Shown here one piece after another: positions 8,424 to 16,102 of a stretch of 53,790 bases of DNA (position 1 is the first letter of the stretch; every line of letters begins with the position of its first letter). Source of the DNA: JAKQHY01 sp034429475 (GTDB lineage: Bacteria > Chloroflexota > Anaerolineae > B4-G1 > SLSP01). The notes under the pieces are model-generated. The model had not been told where the DNA came from. It saw nothing but the letters and a program-made list of their open reading frames with translations, and did no database searches. Where the stretch lies: positions 1 to 53,790 of the forward strand of contig DAOUGD010000046.1 in the NCBI GenBank assembly GCA_034429475.1. Direction: 5' to 3'. Both the position numbers and the translations under genes were made by a program.

Positions 8424-8695
8424 TCCGCCGGGCAGCACTGTTGGCGTGTGTCGCGCTCCTGCTGGCGGCGAGTGTGACTCTGGCCGGGGGAAGCATCGGG
8501 ATTCAGCGTTATGTTCTCAGCGGCGGCGGCGGGGCGGTGGCATCCGGCGCGTATCGGCTGCAAGCCACCGTGGGGCAAGCGGTCGCCGGGCCGGTGGGCG
8601 ATCTCGCCCCGAACAGTGGTCTATGCGTCGGCTTCTGGTGTGGCGTAGGACAGTGGTACACGGCGACTGTCTATCTGCCGCTGGTTCTCAAATAG
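8420..8695 (+). CDS. Small secreted protein ending in YLPLVLK
   Basis: A 91-residue protein whose ATG overlaps the previous stop (ATGA), so translation is coupled. An N-terminal signal peptide (AALLACVALLLAASVTLAGG) is followed by a Gly-rich segment (LSGGGGAVASGAYRLQATVGQ) and FWCG. This resembles short Chloroflexota exported proteins with a Gly-rich GQ repeat and a C-terminal YLPLVL tail. The tail (VYLPLVLK) may be a sorting or anchoring signal, which is an inference. Function unknown. Confidence 0.7.
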   Translation: MIRRAALLACVALLLAASVTLAGGSIGIQRYVLSGGGGAVASGAYRLQATVGQAVAGPVGDLAPNSGLCVGFWCGVGQWYTATVYLPLVLK

Positions 8696-8706
8696 GAGTG
8701 AGTGCT

Positions 8707-9072
8707 ATGCGGCGCAAAGGGTGGTTAATCGTTGGGATCGTGTTGTGGGTTGTCCTATGTACCGCGTGCGGCGCAAAAGCGGACTACGACATCCGGGGAA
8801 CGTGGGATTACACGATGGTGTTGGAAGACGGCAGCACCTATGACGTCGGAACAATCACGTTCGACGGGGAACCGGGCAAGGGGACGTATTTGCAGGTGAA
8901 CATCTACACGGTGGCGTATGAAGGCGAGTTCACCGTCAAAGGCGCCGAGATCAAGTTGACGGGTGACGAAACGTGGCAAGGGACGCTCGCCAACGCGGAT
9001 GAGATGAGCGGCGCGTGGGCGCATCAAGGCGAAGCGCGTGGCACGTGGACGGCGGTGAGGCAAAATCCATAG
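8707..9072 (+). CDS. Small lipoprotein, unknown function
   Basis: A 121-residue protein. The same frame is open back to 8446, but that part lies under the previous gene; ATG 8707 has AGGAG (8694-8698) 8 nt upstream. The leader ends in a lipobox-like CTAC (LWVVLCTACGAK), predicting a lipid-anchored protein. The mature part has alternating beta-strand residues with IRGTWDYTMVLEDG and GTWTAV near its ends, like a small lipocalin or META-type beta barrel. Third gene of the secreted operon. Confidence 0.7.
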   Translation: MRRKGWLIVGIVLWVVLCTACGAKADYDIRGTWDYTMVLEDGSTYDVGTITFDGEPGKGTYLQVNIYTVAYEGEFTVKGAEIKLTGDETWQGTLANADEMSGAWAHQGEARGTWTAVRQNP

Positions 9073-9112
9073 GTAGTCGGGCAGGCATAAGGGGGAAAAA
9101 GCCATTATAAAG

Positions 9113-9895
9113 ATGAAGATCTTAGCTTGTATTGGCAGCAACCGCAAAAAGGGCAACACCGCCCGCATCGTACAGCTGATCGAGGCGCGGATGCAGACAT
9201 TAGCGGCGCAGTACGCTACACCGCTGGAATTCGAGACGCTCTATCTGGGCGACATGGATCTCCGCCCATGTCGGGGCTGTCGCGTGTGCTTCGATCAGGG
9301 GGAAGATAAGTGCCCACTCAAAGACGATATTCCGCTCATCCGCGCTAAAATGGATGCCGCCGCCGGCCTCCTCCTCGCCAGCCCGGTCTATGTGGATGAT
9401 GTGAGCGGGTTGGTCAAGACCTGGATGGACCGGCTGGCCTACCTGTGCCACCGCCCGGCGATGGGCGGCAAGTGCGCCTATCCGCTTACCACAGTCGGCG
9501 GCAGTTCCCCCAGCCATACCTTGCGCACGATGAACGCGGCGCTGCTCACCTGGGGCTATCATCTGGTGGGACAGACGGGGCTTAAAATGGGCGCACTGGC
9601 CTCGGCTGACGAACTGCCGCGTTATCAACCGGCGGCGGACAAGGCGGCCGAGAAGCTATTTAACGCCGTTGCCCAACAGAAAGCCCAGAACCCCGCGTTT
9701 GTCTCCCTGCTCGCCTTCAAGGTGCAGCAGTTGGCCTGGCAGCGTGAGCCGCCAGGATCGTATGATCGTACCTGGTGGCAGGCGCAGGGCTGGTTGGAGC
9801 CGGCCTGTACGTTCTATTTCCCACCGCGCGCCAATCGCGCGAAAGTGGCAGTAGCGCGATTGGCCGGCGCAGTAGCGGCGCGAGTATTGACATAA
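9113..9895 (+). CDS. Iron-sulfur flavoprotein (Isf-type) oxidoreductase
   Basis: A 260-residue flavodoxin-fold protein. MKILACIGSNRKKGNT is the FMN-phosphate loop. C-RG-C-RV-C-x7-C (CRGCRVC...KCPLKDD) fits the compact C-x2-C-x2-C-x4-7-C motif that binds [4Fe-4S] in archaeal iron-sulfur flavoproteins. LASPVYVDDVSGLVKTWMDR is the conserved flavin segment. It should transfer electrons between FMN, a cluster and an unknown partner. It leads a plus-strand operon with the SDR gene 17 nt after its stop. Paralogues are at 2628 and 18523. Confidence 0.85.
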   Translation: MKILACIGSNRKKGNTARIVQLIEARMQTLAAQYATPLEFETLYLGDMDLRPCRGCRVCFDQGEDKCPLKDDIPLIRAKMDAAAGLLLASPVYVDDVSGLVKTWMDRLAYLCHRPAMGGKCAYPLTTVGGSSPSHTLRTMNAALLTWGYHLVGQTGLKMGALASADELPRYQPAADKAAEKLFNAVAQQKAQNPAFVSLLAFKVQQLAWQREPPGSYDRTWWQAQGWLEPACTFYFPPRANRAKVAVARLAGAVAARVLT

Positions 9896-9912
9896 ATCAG
9901 GAGGAACACTTC

Positions 9913-10695
9913 ATGAAACCCCAAACCGCCTTGATTACCGGCGCTTCCAGCGGCATCGGTCTGGAACTGACGACGTTGTTCGCCCAAAATGGCGTGAATC
10001 TGGTTCTCGTGGCCCGCAACCGGGAGCGACTGGAAACGTTGGCGACCGACCTGCGGAGCAAATTCGGCGTGACTGTGACCGTGATTGCTCAAGACCTGGC
10101 CCAGCCCACCGCGCCGGAGACCATTATTTGGGAACTTCAAAGCCAGGAGATTGCCGTAGATTTCCTGGTGAACAACGCCGGCACGCAGGTGTACGGGCCG
10201 ATCCAGGAAACCGACGTGAGTCGGCAGTTGGCCCTCATCCAGGTCAACCTGACCGCGTTGACCCACCTGACGCTGCTGTTGCTCCCGGAGATGCTCAAAC
10301 GCGGGAGCGGGCGCATCCTCAACGTGGCCTCGACCGGCGGCTTTGCCCCGGCGCCCCTCAACGCCATCTACTGCGCGACGAAAGCCTACGTCCTCAGCTT
10401 CTCGGAGGCCATCGCCAGGGATTTGGAACACACCGGCGTCTCGGTGACGTGCCTCTGCCCCGGCCCCACCCGCACCGACTTTGCGCGGCGCGCATCCATT
10501 GAGGACACCCGCCTGTTCCGGCTCTCCTCAATGGATGCGCGCCGGGTGGCTCAGGCGGGGTACACGGGTATGATGAAAGGGAAAACGACCATCGTGCCGG
10601 GACTGTTCAACAAACTCATGGCGCTCTCCATCCGCTTCACGCCCCGGCGCTTAGTGACGCACCTGGGCAAATATCTGATGGCGCGCGCCGGATAG
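9913..10695 (+). CDS. Short-chain dehydrogenase/reductase
   Basis: A 260-residue SDR. Start ATG 9913 has AGGAGG (9899-9904) 8 nt before it; the longer frame from 9775 runs under the previous gene. Classical SDR landmarks are TGASSGIG (9-16), VNNAG (86-90), catalytic Ser140 (NVAS) and YCATK (Tyr153, Lys157). It resembles the DltE/YqjQ-like SDR group. Residues around ARRASIED...LSSMDARR are encoded by a perfect 20-bp inverted repeat at 10486-10544. Substrate unknown. Confidence 0.9.
   Translation: MKPQTALITGASSGIGLELTTLFAQNGVNLVLVARNRERLETLATDLRSKFGVTVTVIAQDLAQPTAPETIIWELQSQEIAVDFLVNNAGTQVYGPIQETDVSRQLALIQVNLTALTHLTLLLLPEMLKRGSGRILNVASTGGFAPAPLNAIYCATKAYVLSFSEAIARDLEHTGVSVTCLCPGPTRTDFARRASIEDTRLFRLSSMDARRVAQAGYTGMMKGKTTIVPGLFNKLMALSIRFTPRRLVTHLGKYLMARAG
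10486..10544. repeat. Perfect 20-bp inverted repeat inside the SDR gene
   Basis: Arms 10486-10505 and 10525-10544 are exact reverse complements with a 19-nt loop (begins CGGCGCGCATCC, ends GGATGCGCGCCG). The stem is GC-rich and would form a stable mRNA hairpin within the coding region. The encoded peptide still looks like ordinary SDR sequence, so it may be neutral. Confidence 0.6.
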
Positions 10696-10701
10696 CTGGC
10701 T

Positions 10702-11289
10702 ATGCCGACTTATTGGGATCGTTTTGCGCGAACCTATACCAACATTGGCGAAGCGGAATTCTGGCTCAAGCACCGCCGGCGTATCACAGAAGGGTTGAGC
10801 GGACGGGTGCTCGAAGTTTGTTGCGGCGGCGGGCGGTTGGTGCTGGAACTGCTCAAAGTGGGGATAGACGCTTACGGTATGGATTTGTCGCCACAGATGG
10901 CGGCGCAGGCCCAAGCGACCCTGGCTCAGGCCGGCTGGGATCCGGCGCACATCGTCAGGGCGGACGTCACACGGCTGCCTTTCCCCGACGCCGCCTTTGA
11001 CGCCGTGCTTTCGACAGGGGCGATTGGGCTGTTCAGGCGCGCGATGCAGGAGACGGCCATGCAGGAATTGGCGCGCGTCACCCGGCGTGAGGTGCGCCTC
11101 CTGGAGCCGTTTGAGAAGCGGAAAGGGCTGTATGGCGGGCGCATATTGGCGTTTCTGTTTGACGGGATGCGTCCCATTCCGCCAGACCTGTTTGCGATAT
11201 GCAACCTAGATTGCCGGGAAGTGTGGGACCTTATGGGCGGCGCGTTTTCATCTATCTATTGCGTCAAAGGACAACCAGGGGGCGAATGA
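10702..11289 (+). CDS. Class I SAM-dependent methyltransferase
   Basis: A 195-residue protein. Motif I is VLEVCCGGGRLVLELL (Gly-rich loop with CCGGG), followed by an acidic end to strand beta2 (YGMDLSPQMAAQAQ), then ADVTRLPFPDAAFDAVLSTG (motifs II/III), all typical of UbiE/Methyltransf_11 enzymes. It starts 7 nt after the SDR stop and its stop overlaps the next ATG, so it is operon-internal. Substrate unknown. Confidence 0.85.
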   Translation: MPTYWDRFARTYTNIGEAEFWLKHRRRITEGLSGRVLEVCCGGGRLVLELLKVGIDAYGMDLSPQMAAQAQATLAQAGWDPAHIVRADVTRLPFPDAAFDAVLSTGAIGLFRRAMQETAMQELARVTRREVRLLEPFEKRKGLYGGRILAFLFDGMRPIPPDLFAICNLDCREVWDLMGGAFSSIYCVKGQPGGE

Positions 11290-11912
11290 TAAAGCGTTAT
11301 TTACTTCACGATAACCTCGTCATACGTTTTGCTGCCTTATGGGGCGGCGTGATGCTCCTCTTTCTTGGGGTCTGGACGCTGAGCTATTTATTCCTGCCAG
11401 AAGGGTTATTACAAGGGCGCAATCTGGCACAAACGCTGGGCGGGGACACGTTGGCTGGCGGCAGTGTGTGGCTGGAATGGCTGCGGCTGCTTGCCATCAA
11501 CCTCGTCGTGATGCTGGGGGTGGTCGTCGCGCCCAACGTGTTGCGCACCGTGCGCGACTATCCGCTGGGCTATTCCACCGTGACCCTGCTGACGCTTCTT
11601 TTTGCGATCACGTTGGGGACCAATTCCTTTACGCTGTCGGTGGGCGGCAAGCAGCCGCCCTCCTTCGCCATCTTCACCAGTTCCGGTCTGTACGAAATCA
11701 CCGCCTACCTCCTCGCTGCCGCTGCAACGCTTTCCCTGGCAAAATACCGGCTGGTGGGACAATGGCCCAAGCAAACCGTGGAGGCCGTGGTCATCCCCCC
11801 GACAGCGCTCCTGATCCGGGAACGTTTTTGGGGATTAATGGCAGCCATCCTCATCCTGGTGCTCGCCACCGGTTGGGAGGCCTACCGGTTTGCGTTGGCG
11901 ATCCAGCCATAG
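11286..11912 (+). CDS. Polytopic membrane protein, possibly SpoIIM/DUF95-like
   Basis: A 208-residue protein; ATG 11286 overlaps the methyltransferase stop (ATGA). The longer frame from 11199 lies under that gene. About five helices are visible, including VIRFAALWGGVMLLFLGVW, LLAINLVVMLGVVVAP, TLLTLLFAITLGTNSF, GLYEITAYLLAAAATLSLA and AAILILVLATGW. The SSGLYEITAYLLAAAATLSLAKY stretch recalls the HG-x-x-E-x-x-A segment of SpoIIM-family proteins, which often accompany ABC-2 exporters as here. That assignment is tentative. Confidence 0.6.
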   Translation: MIKRYLLHDNLVIRFAALWGGVMLLFLGVWTLSYLFLPEGLLQGRNLAQTLGGDTLAGGSVWLEWLRLLAINLVVMLGVVVAPNVLRTVRDYPLGYSTVTLLTLLFAITLGTNSFTLSVGGKQPPSFAIFTSSGLYEITAYLLAAAATLSLAKYRLVGQWPKQTVEAVVIPPTALLIRERFWGLMAAILILVLATGWEAYRFALAIQP

Positions 11913-12062
11913 ACTCTATCCTGAAATTGTACTGGCGAACGTTTCTGATACGTCAGTGGAAGATTTTGTGGTAATTTTGGTGATGGGGTTGGGGTGTTTT
12001 GTGCCGTCTGGGCTGTTCGTGCGGGGCGTTGTCAAGAAATCGATCACGGTGGAGAAAAAACT

Positions 12063-13001
12063 ATGATGCTGGCTATCGAAACTCAAAATTTACACAAACG
12101 TTTTGGCGACTTGCAAGCTGTGCGGGGTGTGAACCTGACCGCGCAGGCGGGGGAAATTCTGAGCCTGCTCGGTCCGAATGGCGCGGGCAAGAGTACCATC
12201 ATTTCTATGCTCTCCGGCCTGCTGCAGCCCACCGAGGGAGACGCCCTGGTGATGGGCCACTCGATCCGCCGCGAACCGGAGGCGGCCAAAGCGTGCCTGG
12301 GCGTGGTGCCGCAGGACATCGCGCTCTACCCCGACCTCTCGGCGCGCGAAAACCTGCTCTTTTGGGGCAAAATGTATGGGCTGCGCGGCGCGGCCCTCAA
12401 GGGGCGCGTGGACGAGGTGCTGGAGATCATCGGCCTGGCTGACCGCCAAAAGGGGCGCGTAGACAAGTTCTCCGGCGGGATGAAGCGGCGGGTGAATATC
12501 GCCGCGGCGCTGCTGCACAAGCCGCAGGTGGTGATTATGGACGAGCCGACGGTGGGCATTGACCCGCAGAGCCGCCGTCACATCCTCGACAACGTCAAGG
12601 AACTCAACCGCCAGGGCATGACGGTGCTGTACACTACCCACTATATGGAAGAAGCGGCCGAGCTGTCCGACCACATCGCCATTATGGATCACGGTCAGGT
12701 GATCGCCTACGGCACACACGACGAACTGATCCGGTTGGTAGGCGAACAGACGCGCATTGACTTGACCTTGAACGTGGACGCCGAGCGCGTCCTGGCCGTC
12801 TGGCGGCAGGTAGAAGGCGTCTCGCGCGCCGACGCGCTGGATGGCGTCGTGACGGTGCTGGTGGACGACAGCAACCGCGTCTTGCCGCGCCTGTTCGAGG
12901 CCGCCACCGTCGCCGATGTGCGCATCACTGGCGTAGACATCCGCGAGCCGAACCTGGAAGCGGTGTTTCTGCACCTCACCGGGCGGGCATTGCGGGACTA
13001 A
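12063..13001 (+). CDS. ABC-2 type transporter ATP-binding protein
   Basis: A 312-residue ATPase. Start ATG 12063 has GGAG (12051-12054) 8 nt before it. Walker A GPNGAGKS (37-44), signature FSGGM (136-140), Walker B VVIMDE (156-161) and a following TTHYMEEA His-switch are all intact. The C-terminal 90 residues form the extension seen in drug and polymer exporters (DrrA/CcmA-like). It precedes two permease genes, so it most likely energises their heterodimer. The exported substrate is unknown. Confidence 0.93.
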   Translation: MMLAIETQNLHKRFGDLQAVRGVNLTAQAGEILSLLGPNGAGKSTIISMLSGLLQPTEGDALVMGHSIRREPEAAKACLGVVPQDIALYPDLSARENLLFWGKMYGLRGAALKGRVDEVLEIIGLADRQKGRVDKFSGGMKRRVNIAAALLHKPQVVIMDEPTVGIDPQSRRHILDNVKELNRQGMTVLYTTHYMEEAAELSDHIAIMDHGQVIAYGTHDELIRLVGEQTRIDLTLNVDAERVLAVWRQVEGVSRADALDGVVTVLVDDSNRVLPRLFEAATVADVRITGVDIREPNLEAVFLHLTGRALRD

Positions 13002-13017
13002 AAGAAGCAAGAGACAA

Positions 13018-13066
13018 GAACGAAAATTCTGCATCTTGCCTCCTGCATCCTGCATCTTTGCTCTAC
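13018..13066. repeat. Heptanucleotide tandem-repeat element between ATPase and permease genes
   Basis: The 75-nt gap between the ATPase stop and the permease contains purine heptads (AAGAAGC, AAGAGAC, AAGAACG) and then inverted-type heptads (TCTTGCC, TCCTGCA, TCCTGCA). It is the same family as the elements embedded in the MalT-like genes at 29091 and 34952. The two halves can pair imperfectly. Confidence 0.55.
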
Positions 13067-13076
13067 GGAGGACGCT

Positions 13077-14348
13077 ATGAAATTGTTCGACATTGCGCTC
13101 AAAGATATGCTGCGCTCTTTTCGCAGCATGTTTGCGGTGGGGATGATGATCGCCGCGCCGCTGCTGATCACCGGGCTGATCTATCTCGCGTTTGGCGGCA
13201 TCAGCAGCGAACAACCTGACCTGCCGACCATCCAGGTGGGCCTGGTCAACGCGGACGCGCCGTCTGCCGATGCGTCGTTCAATCTGGGACAGACGCTGGT
13301 CGAGATGTTCACCGATGCGAGCGTCGCCGACTGGCTGACCGCGCGGATATATCCCGACGCCGACGACGCGCGCGCCGCCCTCGACCGCCAGGAGATCGGC
13401 GTGGTCGTGCTCATCCCGGCCGGCCTGAGCGCGGCGGCGCTCTCCGGCGAATCATCGCCGGACACGGCGGTTGTCATCTTACACGATCCCACCTTGAGCC
13501 TCGCGCCGCAGGTGGTCGGCGGCATGGTCACGTCGCTGTTGGATGGCGTCGCCGGCGGACGCATCGCCGTCGAGGTCATCCAGGAGCGGCACGCAGCGCG
13601 CGGGCTGGCCTTCGCCCCGGCGCAGATTTCGACCCTGATCGCGCAGTACCAGACCTGGTACACCGATTTTCAACGCGCCTTGTTCCACCGTCCCACCGAA
13701 GCGGCCTTGCGCCCGGTCGCGCCGGGCGTGGACGAGACGGCCGCGCCGATGAGCCAGATTCTAGGGGCGACCATGGCCGGGCAGATGATCTTTTTCGCCT
13801 TTTACACGGCGGCTTATTCGATGACCTCGATTTTGCGCGAGCAAGAAGAAGGCACCCTGGCGCGCCTGTGTACCACGCCGACCGACCGCACTGTCATTTT
13901 GGGCGGCAAGTTCCTGGCGGTATTCCTGACCGTCATCCTGCAGGGCGCGGCGCTGATGCTGTTCGCCGGGCTGGCCTTTGGCATTCGTTGGGGGCGCGCC
14001 GACAGTGCGCTCCTGGCCCTGGTCGCCCAGGTCGTCGCCGCAGCGGGATCGGGTGTGCTGTTGATAGCTCTGGTCAAGCACTCGCGCCAGACCGGGCCGG
14101 TGCTGGGCGGCGGGCTGACCGCGTTCGGAATGCTCGGCGGGTTGTTCACGGTGGGGATTCAGGGGATGCCGGCGTTTTTCGACGTGGTCGCGCTGTTTAC
14201 GCCGCACGGCTGGGTGTTAAAGGGCTGGCGATTGGCATTGGCCGGCCAAGCGCCGGACGCGCTGCTGCTGCCCTTTTTCATTGCCGTGGCGATAGGCGCG
14301 GCCATGTTCGCCCTCGGCGCAGTGTTGTTCCGCCGCAGATTTGCCTGA
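13077..14348 (+). CDS. ABC-2 type transporter permease
   Basis: A 423-residue ABC-2 permease. One N-terminal helix (MFAVGMMIAAPLLITGLIYLAF) is followed by a large extracytoplasmic region (about 45-215) and a C-terminal block of five helices. That block includes REQEEGTLARLCTTPT, the conserved ABC-2 cytoplasmic E-R-x-x-G-T/T-L motif. ATG 13077 follows GGAGG (13066-13070) closely. The next permease (14360) has the same plan, so the two probably pair with the 12063 ATPase. Confidence 0.9.
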   Translation: MKLFDIALKDMLRSFRSMFAVGMMIAAPLLITGLIYLAFGGISSEQPDLPTIQVGLVNADAPSADASFNLGQTLVEMFTDASVADWLTARIYPDADDARAALDRQEIGVVVLIPAGLSAAALSGESSPDTAVVILHDPTLSLAPQVVGGMVTSLLDGVAGGRIAVEVIQERHAARGLAFAPAQISTLIAQYQTWYTDFQRALFHRPTEAALRPVAPGVDETAAPMSQILGATMAGQMIFFAFYTAAYSMTSILREQEEGTLARLCTTPTDRTVILGGKFLAVFLTVILQGAALMLFAGLAFGIRWGRADSALLALVAQVVAAAGSGVLLIALVKHSRQTGPVLGGGLTAFGMLGGLFTVGIQGMPAFFDVVALFTPHGWVLKGWRLALAGQAPDALLLPFFIAVAIGAAMFALGAVLFRRRFA

Positions 14349-14359
14349 AGGAGGCTCCC

Positions 14360-15589
14360 GTGCGCATCCTCGATTTAGCTTTCAAAGACCTCTCTCAAGT
14401 GCTACGCGACAAGATGTCGCTGCTGTTTTTGCTGGTGATGCCGATGGTGTTCACTTTGGTGATGGGGCTGGCTTTTAGCGGCGCGGCGCAGCCTGCCGAT
14501 CCGCGGCTGGCTCTGGGCTGGGCCAACGCTGACGGCGAGAGCCGCCTCAGCCAACGATTGTATGCTGACCTGGAGGCGTCTGGATCGGTCAGGTGGGTGG
14601 CGGTGGACCCCGCCGATGCGGAGACGGCAGTGCGCCGGGGCCAGGTGGCCGGCGCGTTGGTTATCCCCGCCGGGTTCGGCCAGGCGGCGTTCTCCGCTGC
14701 GCCGCTCCAGCTCACCCTGATCGCCGACCAGTCCAGCACGACCGGGCAGTCGCTCTTCCAGATCGTGCGGGCGGCCGTTGTGCGGACGCTGAGCGCGGTC
14801 GAGATTGCTCGCCTGGACCTAGCCGCGCTGGCCGCGCAAAACGCCCTCATAGACGAGGAGGCGCAGGCGCAAGAACGTGAGGCTGCGCTGGAAGCCGCCC
14901 TGGCCGGGTGGAAGCAAGCCGATCAACAGGGGGCGTGGGTGCGCGTCGAACGCGCTGTCGCCCAGACCGAGCAAGCCGCGCCGCTGGGCGGCAACCCGTT
15001 CAACCAAAGCTCGCCCGGCATGTTGGTGCAGTTTGCGATTACGGGTATGATCGGCGCGGCGAGCATCCTGGTGCAGGAGCGCAAGACGCGCACCTTGCAG
15101 CGGCTCATCACCACGGCCATGAAACCCTGGCAGATCATCGCCGGGCATTGGCTGGCGATGGTGGCCCTGGTGTTGGGGCAAACACTGCTGCTTGTTCTGT
15201 TCGGCCAGATCGTGTTGGGTGTCAATTACCTGCGCGAGCCGTTGGGTGTGCTGCTGGTCGCTGTGGCGTTCAGTTTGTGGATTGCCAGCATGGGCTTGTT
15301 CATCGGCATGTTAGCTCAAGGCGAAGAGCAGGTCATTCTCTTTTGCCTGATTGCCATGTTCCTGTTTACCTCGTTGGGCGGGGCGTGGTTTCCGTTGGAA
15401 GTGACGGGCAAGGCGTTCTATACGATTGGGCATCTCACCCCCGGCGCGTGGGCCATGGACGGCTTGCAGAATATCCTGGTGCGCGGATTGGGGCTGGCGT
15501 CGGTTTGGCAGCCCGCCGGCATCCTGCTGGCCTACGCCCTGGGCTTTTTTGTCCTGGCCGTGTGGCGCTTTCGGGCAAGGGAGGCATAA
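14360..15589 (+). CDS. ABC-2 type transporter permease, second subunit
   Basis: A 409-residue permease. The start is GTG 14360, with AAGGAGG (14348-14354) 5 nt upstream; the frame open from 13868 is under the previous gene. The topology mirrors its neighbour: one N-terminal helix (LLFLLVMPMVFTLVMGLAF), an extracytoplasmic domain with an Ala/Gln-rich helical hairpin (about 155-200), then about five C-terminal helices around LVQERKTRTLQRLITT, the ABC-2 signature loop. It is the second half of a heterodimeric exporter. Confidence 0.9.
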   Translation: MRILDLAFKDLSQVLRDKMSLLFLLVMPMVFTLVMGLAFSGAAQPADPRLALGWANADGESRLSQRLYADLEASGSVRWVAVDPADAETAVRRGQVAGALVIPAGFGQAAFSAAPLQLTLIADQSSTTGQSLFQIVRAAVVRTLSAVEIARLDLAALAAQNALIDEEAQAQEREAALEAALAGWKQADQQGAWVRVERAVAQTEQAAPLGGNPFNQSSPGMLVQFAITGMIGAASILVQERKTRTLQRLITTAMKPWQIIAGHWLAMVALVLGQTLLLVLFGQIVLGVNYLREPLGVLLVAVAFSLWIASMGLFIGMLAQGEEQVILFCLIAMFLFTSLGGAWFPLEVTGKAFYTIGHLTPGAWAMDGLQNILVRGLGLASVWQPAGILLAYALGFFVLAVWRFRAREA

Positions 15590-15592
15590 CAA

Positions 15593-16102
15593 ATGGCAGC
15601 GAAACGAAAAACCTGGCAAGAGAAACTCGCCAACAAGCCCGGTTATCCCAAAGTGATCGCCCTGCAAGCCGGCTTTCCCTGTTACAATGCCGTCCACAAG
15701 ATGGGGGCAGAGGCCGGCGATCCGGTGGTGTTGGTCAACCCCAGTGATGTGATGGCGTTGATGCGGCAGGTACCCCCAGGCCGCCTGACCACACTCATCG
15801 AGATGTGCCGTTGGCTGGCCCACAAGTACCAGGCCAAAGGCTGCTGTACGCTGACCGCCGGCATTTTCGTCATGACCGCCGCCAACGCCGTCGAAGAAGC
15901 CAAACAAGCGGGCTGTGACCTGGACATCCCCTACTGGCGGACGCTCAAAACCGACGGTTATCTGAACGAGAAATTCCCCGGCGGCGCTGAGGCGCACAAA
16001 GCGTTGCTAGAAGCGGAGGGGTTTGCCGTCGCGCAGAAAGGCAAGCGGTATTACGTCCTGGAGTATCAGGATGTGCTGTTCTACGATTTCAAGGATGCCT
16101 GA
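15593..16102 (+). CDS. MGMT-family protein (alkyltransferase-like)
   Basis: A 169-residue protein, ATG 8 nt after AAGGGAGG (15577-15584). VVLVNPSDVMALMRQVPPGRLTTLIEMCRWLAHKY and the later IPYWRTLKTDGYLNEKFPGG match the winged-helix DNA-binding domain of O6-methylguanine methyltransferase-like proteins. The usual PCHR active-site box is not evident; instead there is GCCTLTAGIF, so methyl transfer is doubtful and it may be a DNA-binding homologue. It lies between the transporter and an esterase. Confidence 0.75.
   Translation: MAAKRKTWQEKLANKPGYPKVIALQAGFPCYNAVHKMGAEAGDPVVLVNPSDVMALMRQVPPGRLTTLIEMCRWLAHKYQAKGCCTLTAGIFVMTAANAVEEAKQAGCDLDIPYWRTLKTDGYLNEKFPGGAEAHKALLEAEGFAVAQKGKRYYVLEYQDVLFYDFKDA

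Noticed and set aside
12090..13214. Minus-strand ORF of 374 codons opposite the ABC ATPase
   Set aside because: The plus strand carries intact Walker A, signature and Walker B motifs; the antisense frame is His/Val/Gln-rich without motifs.
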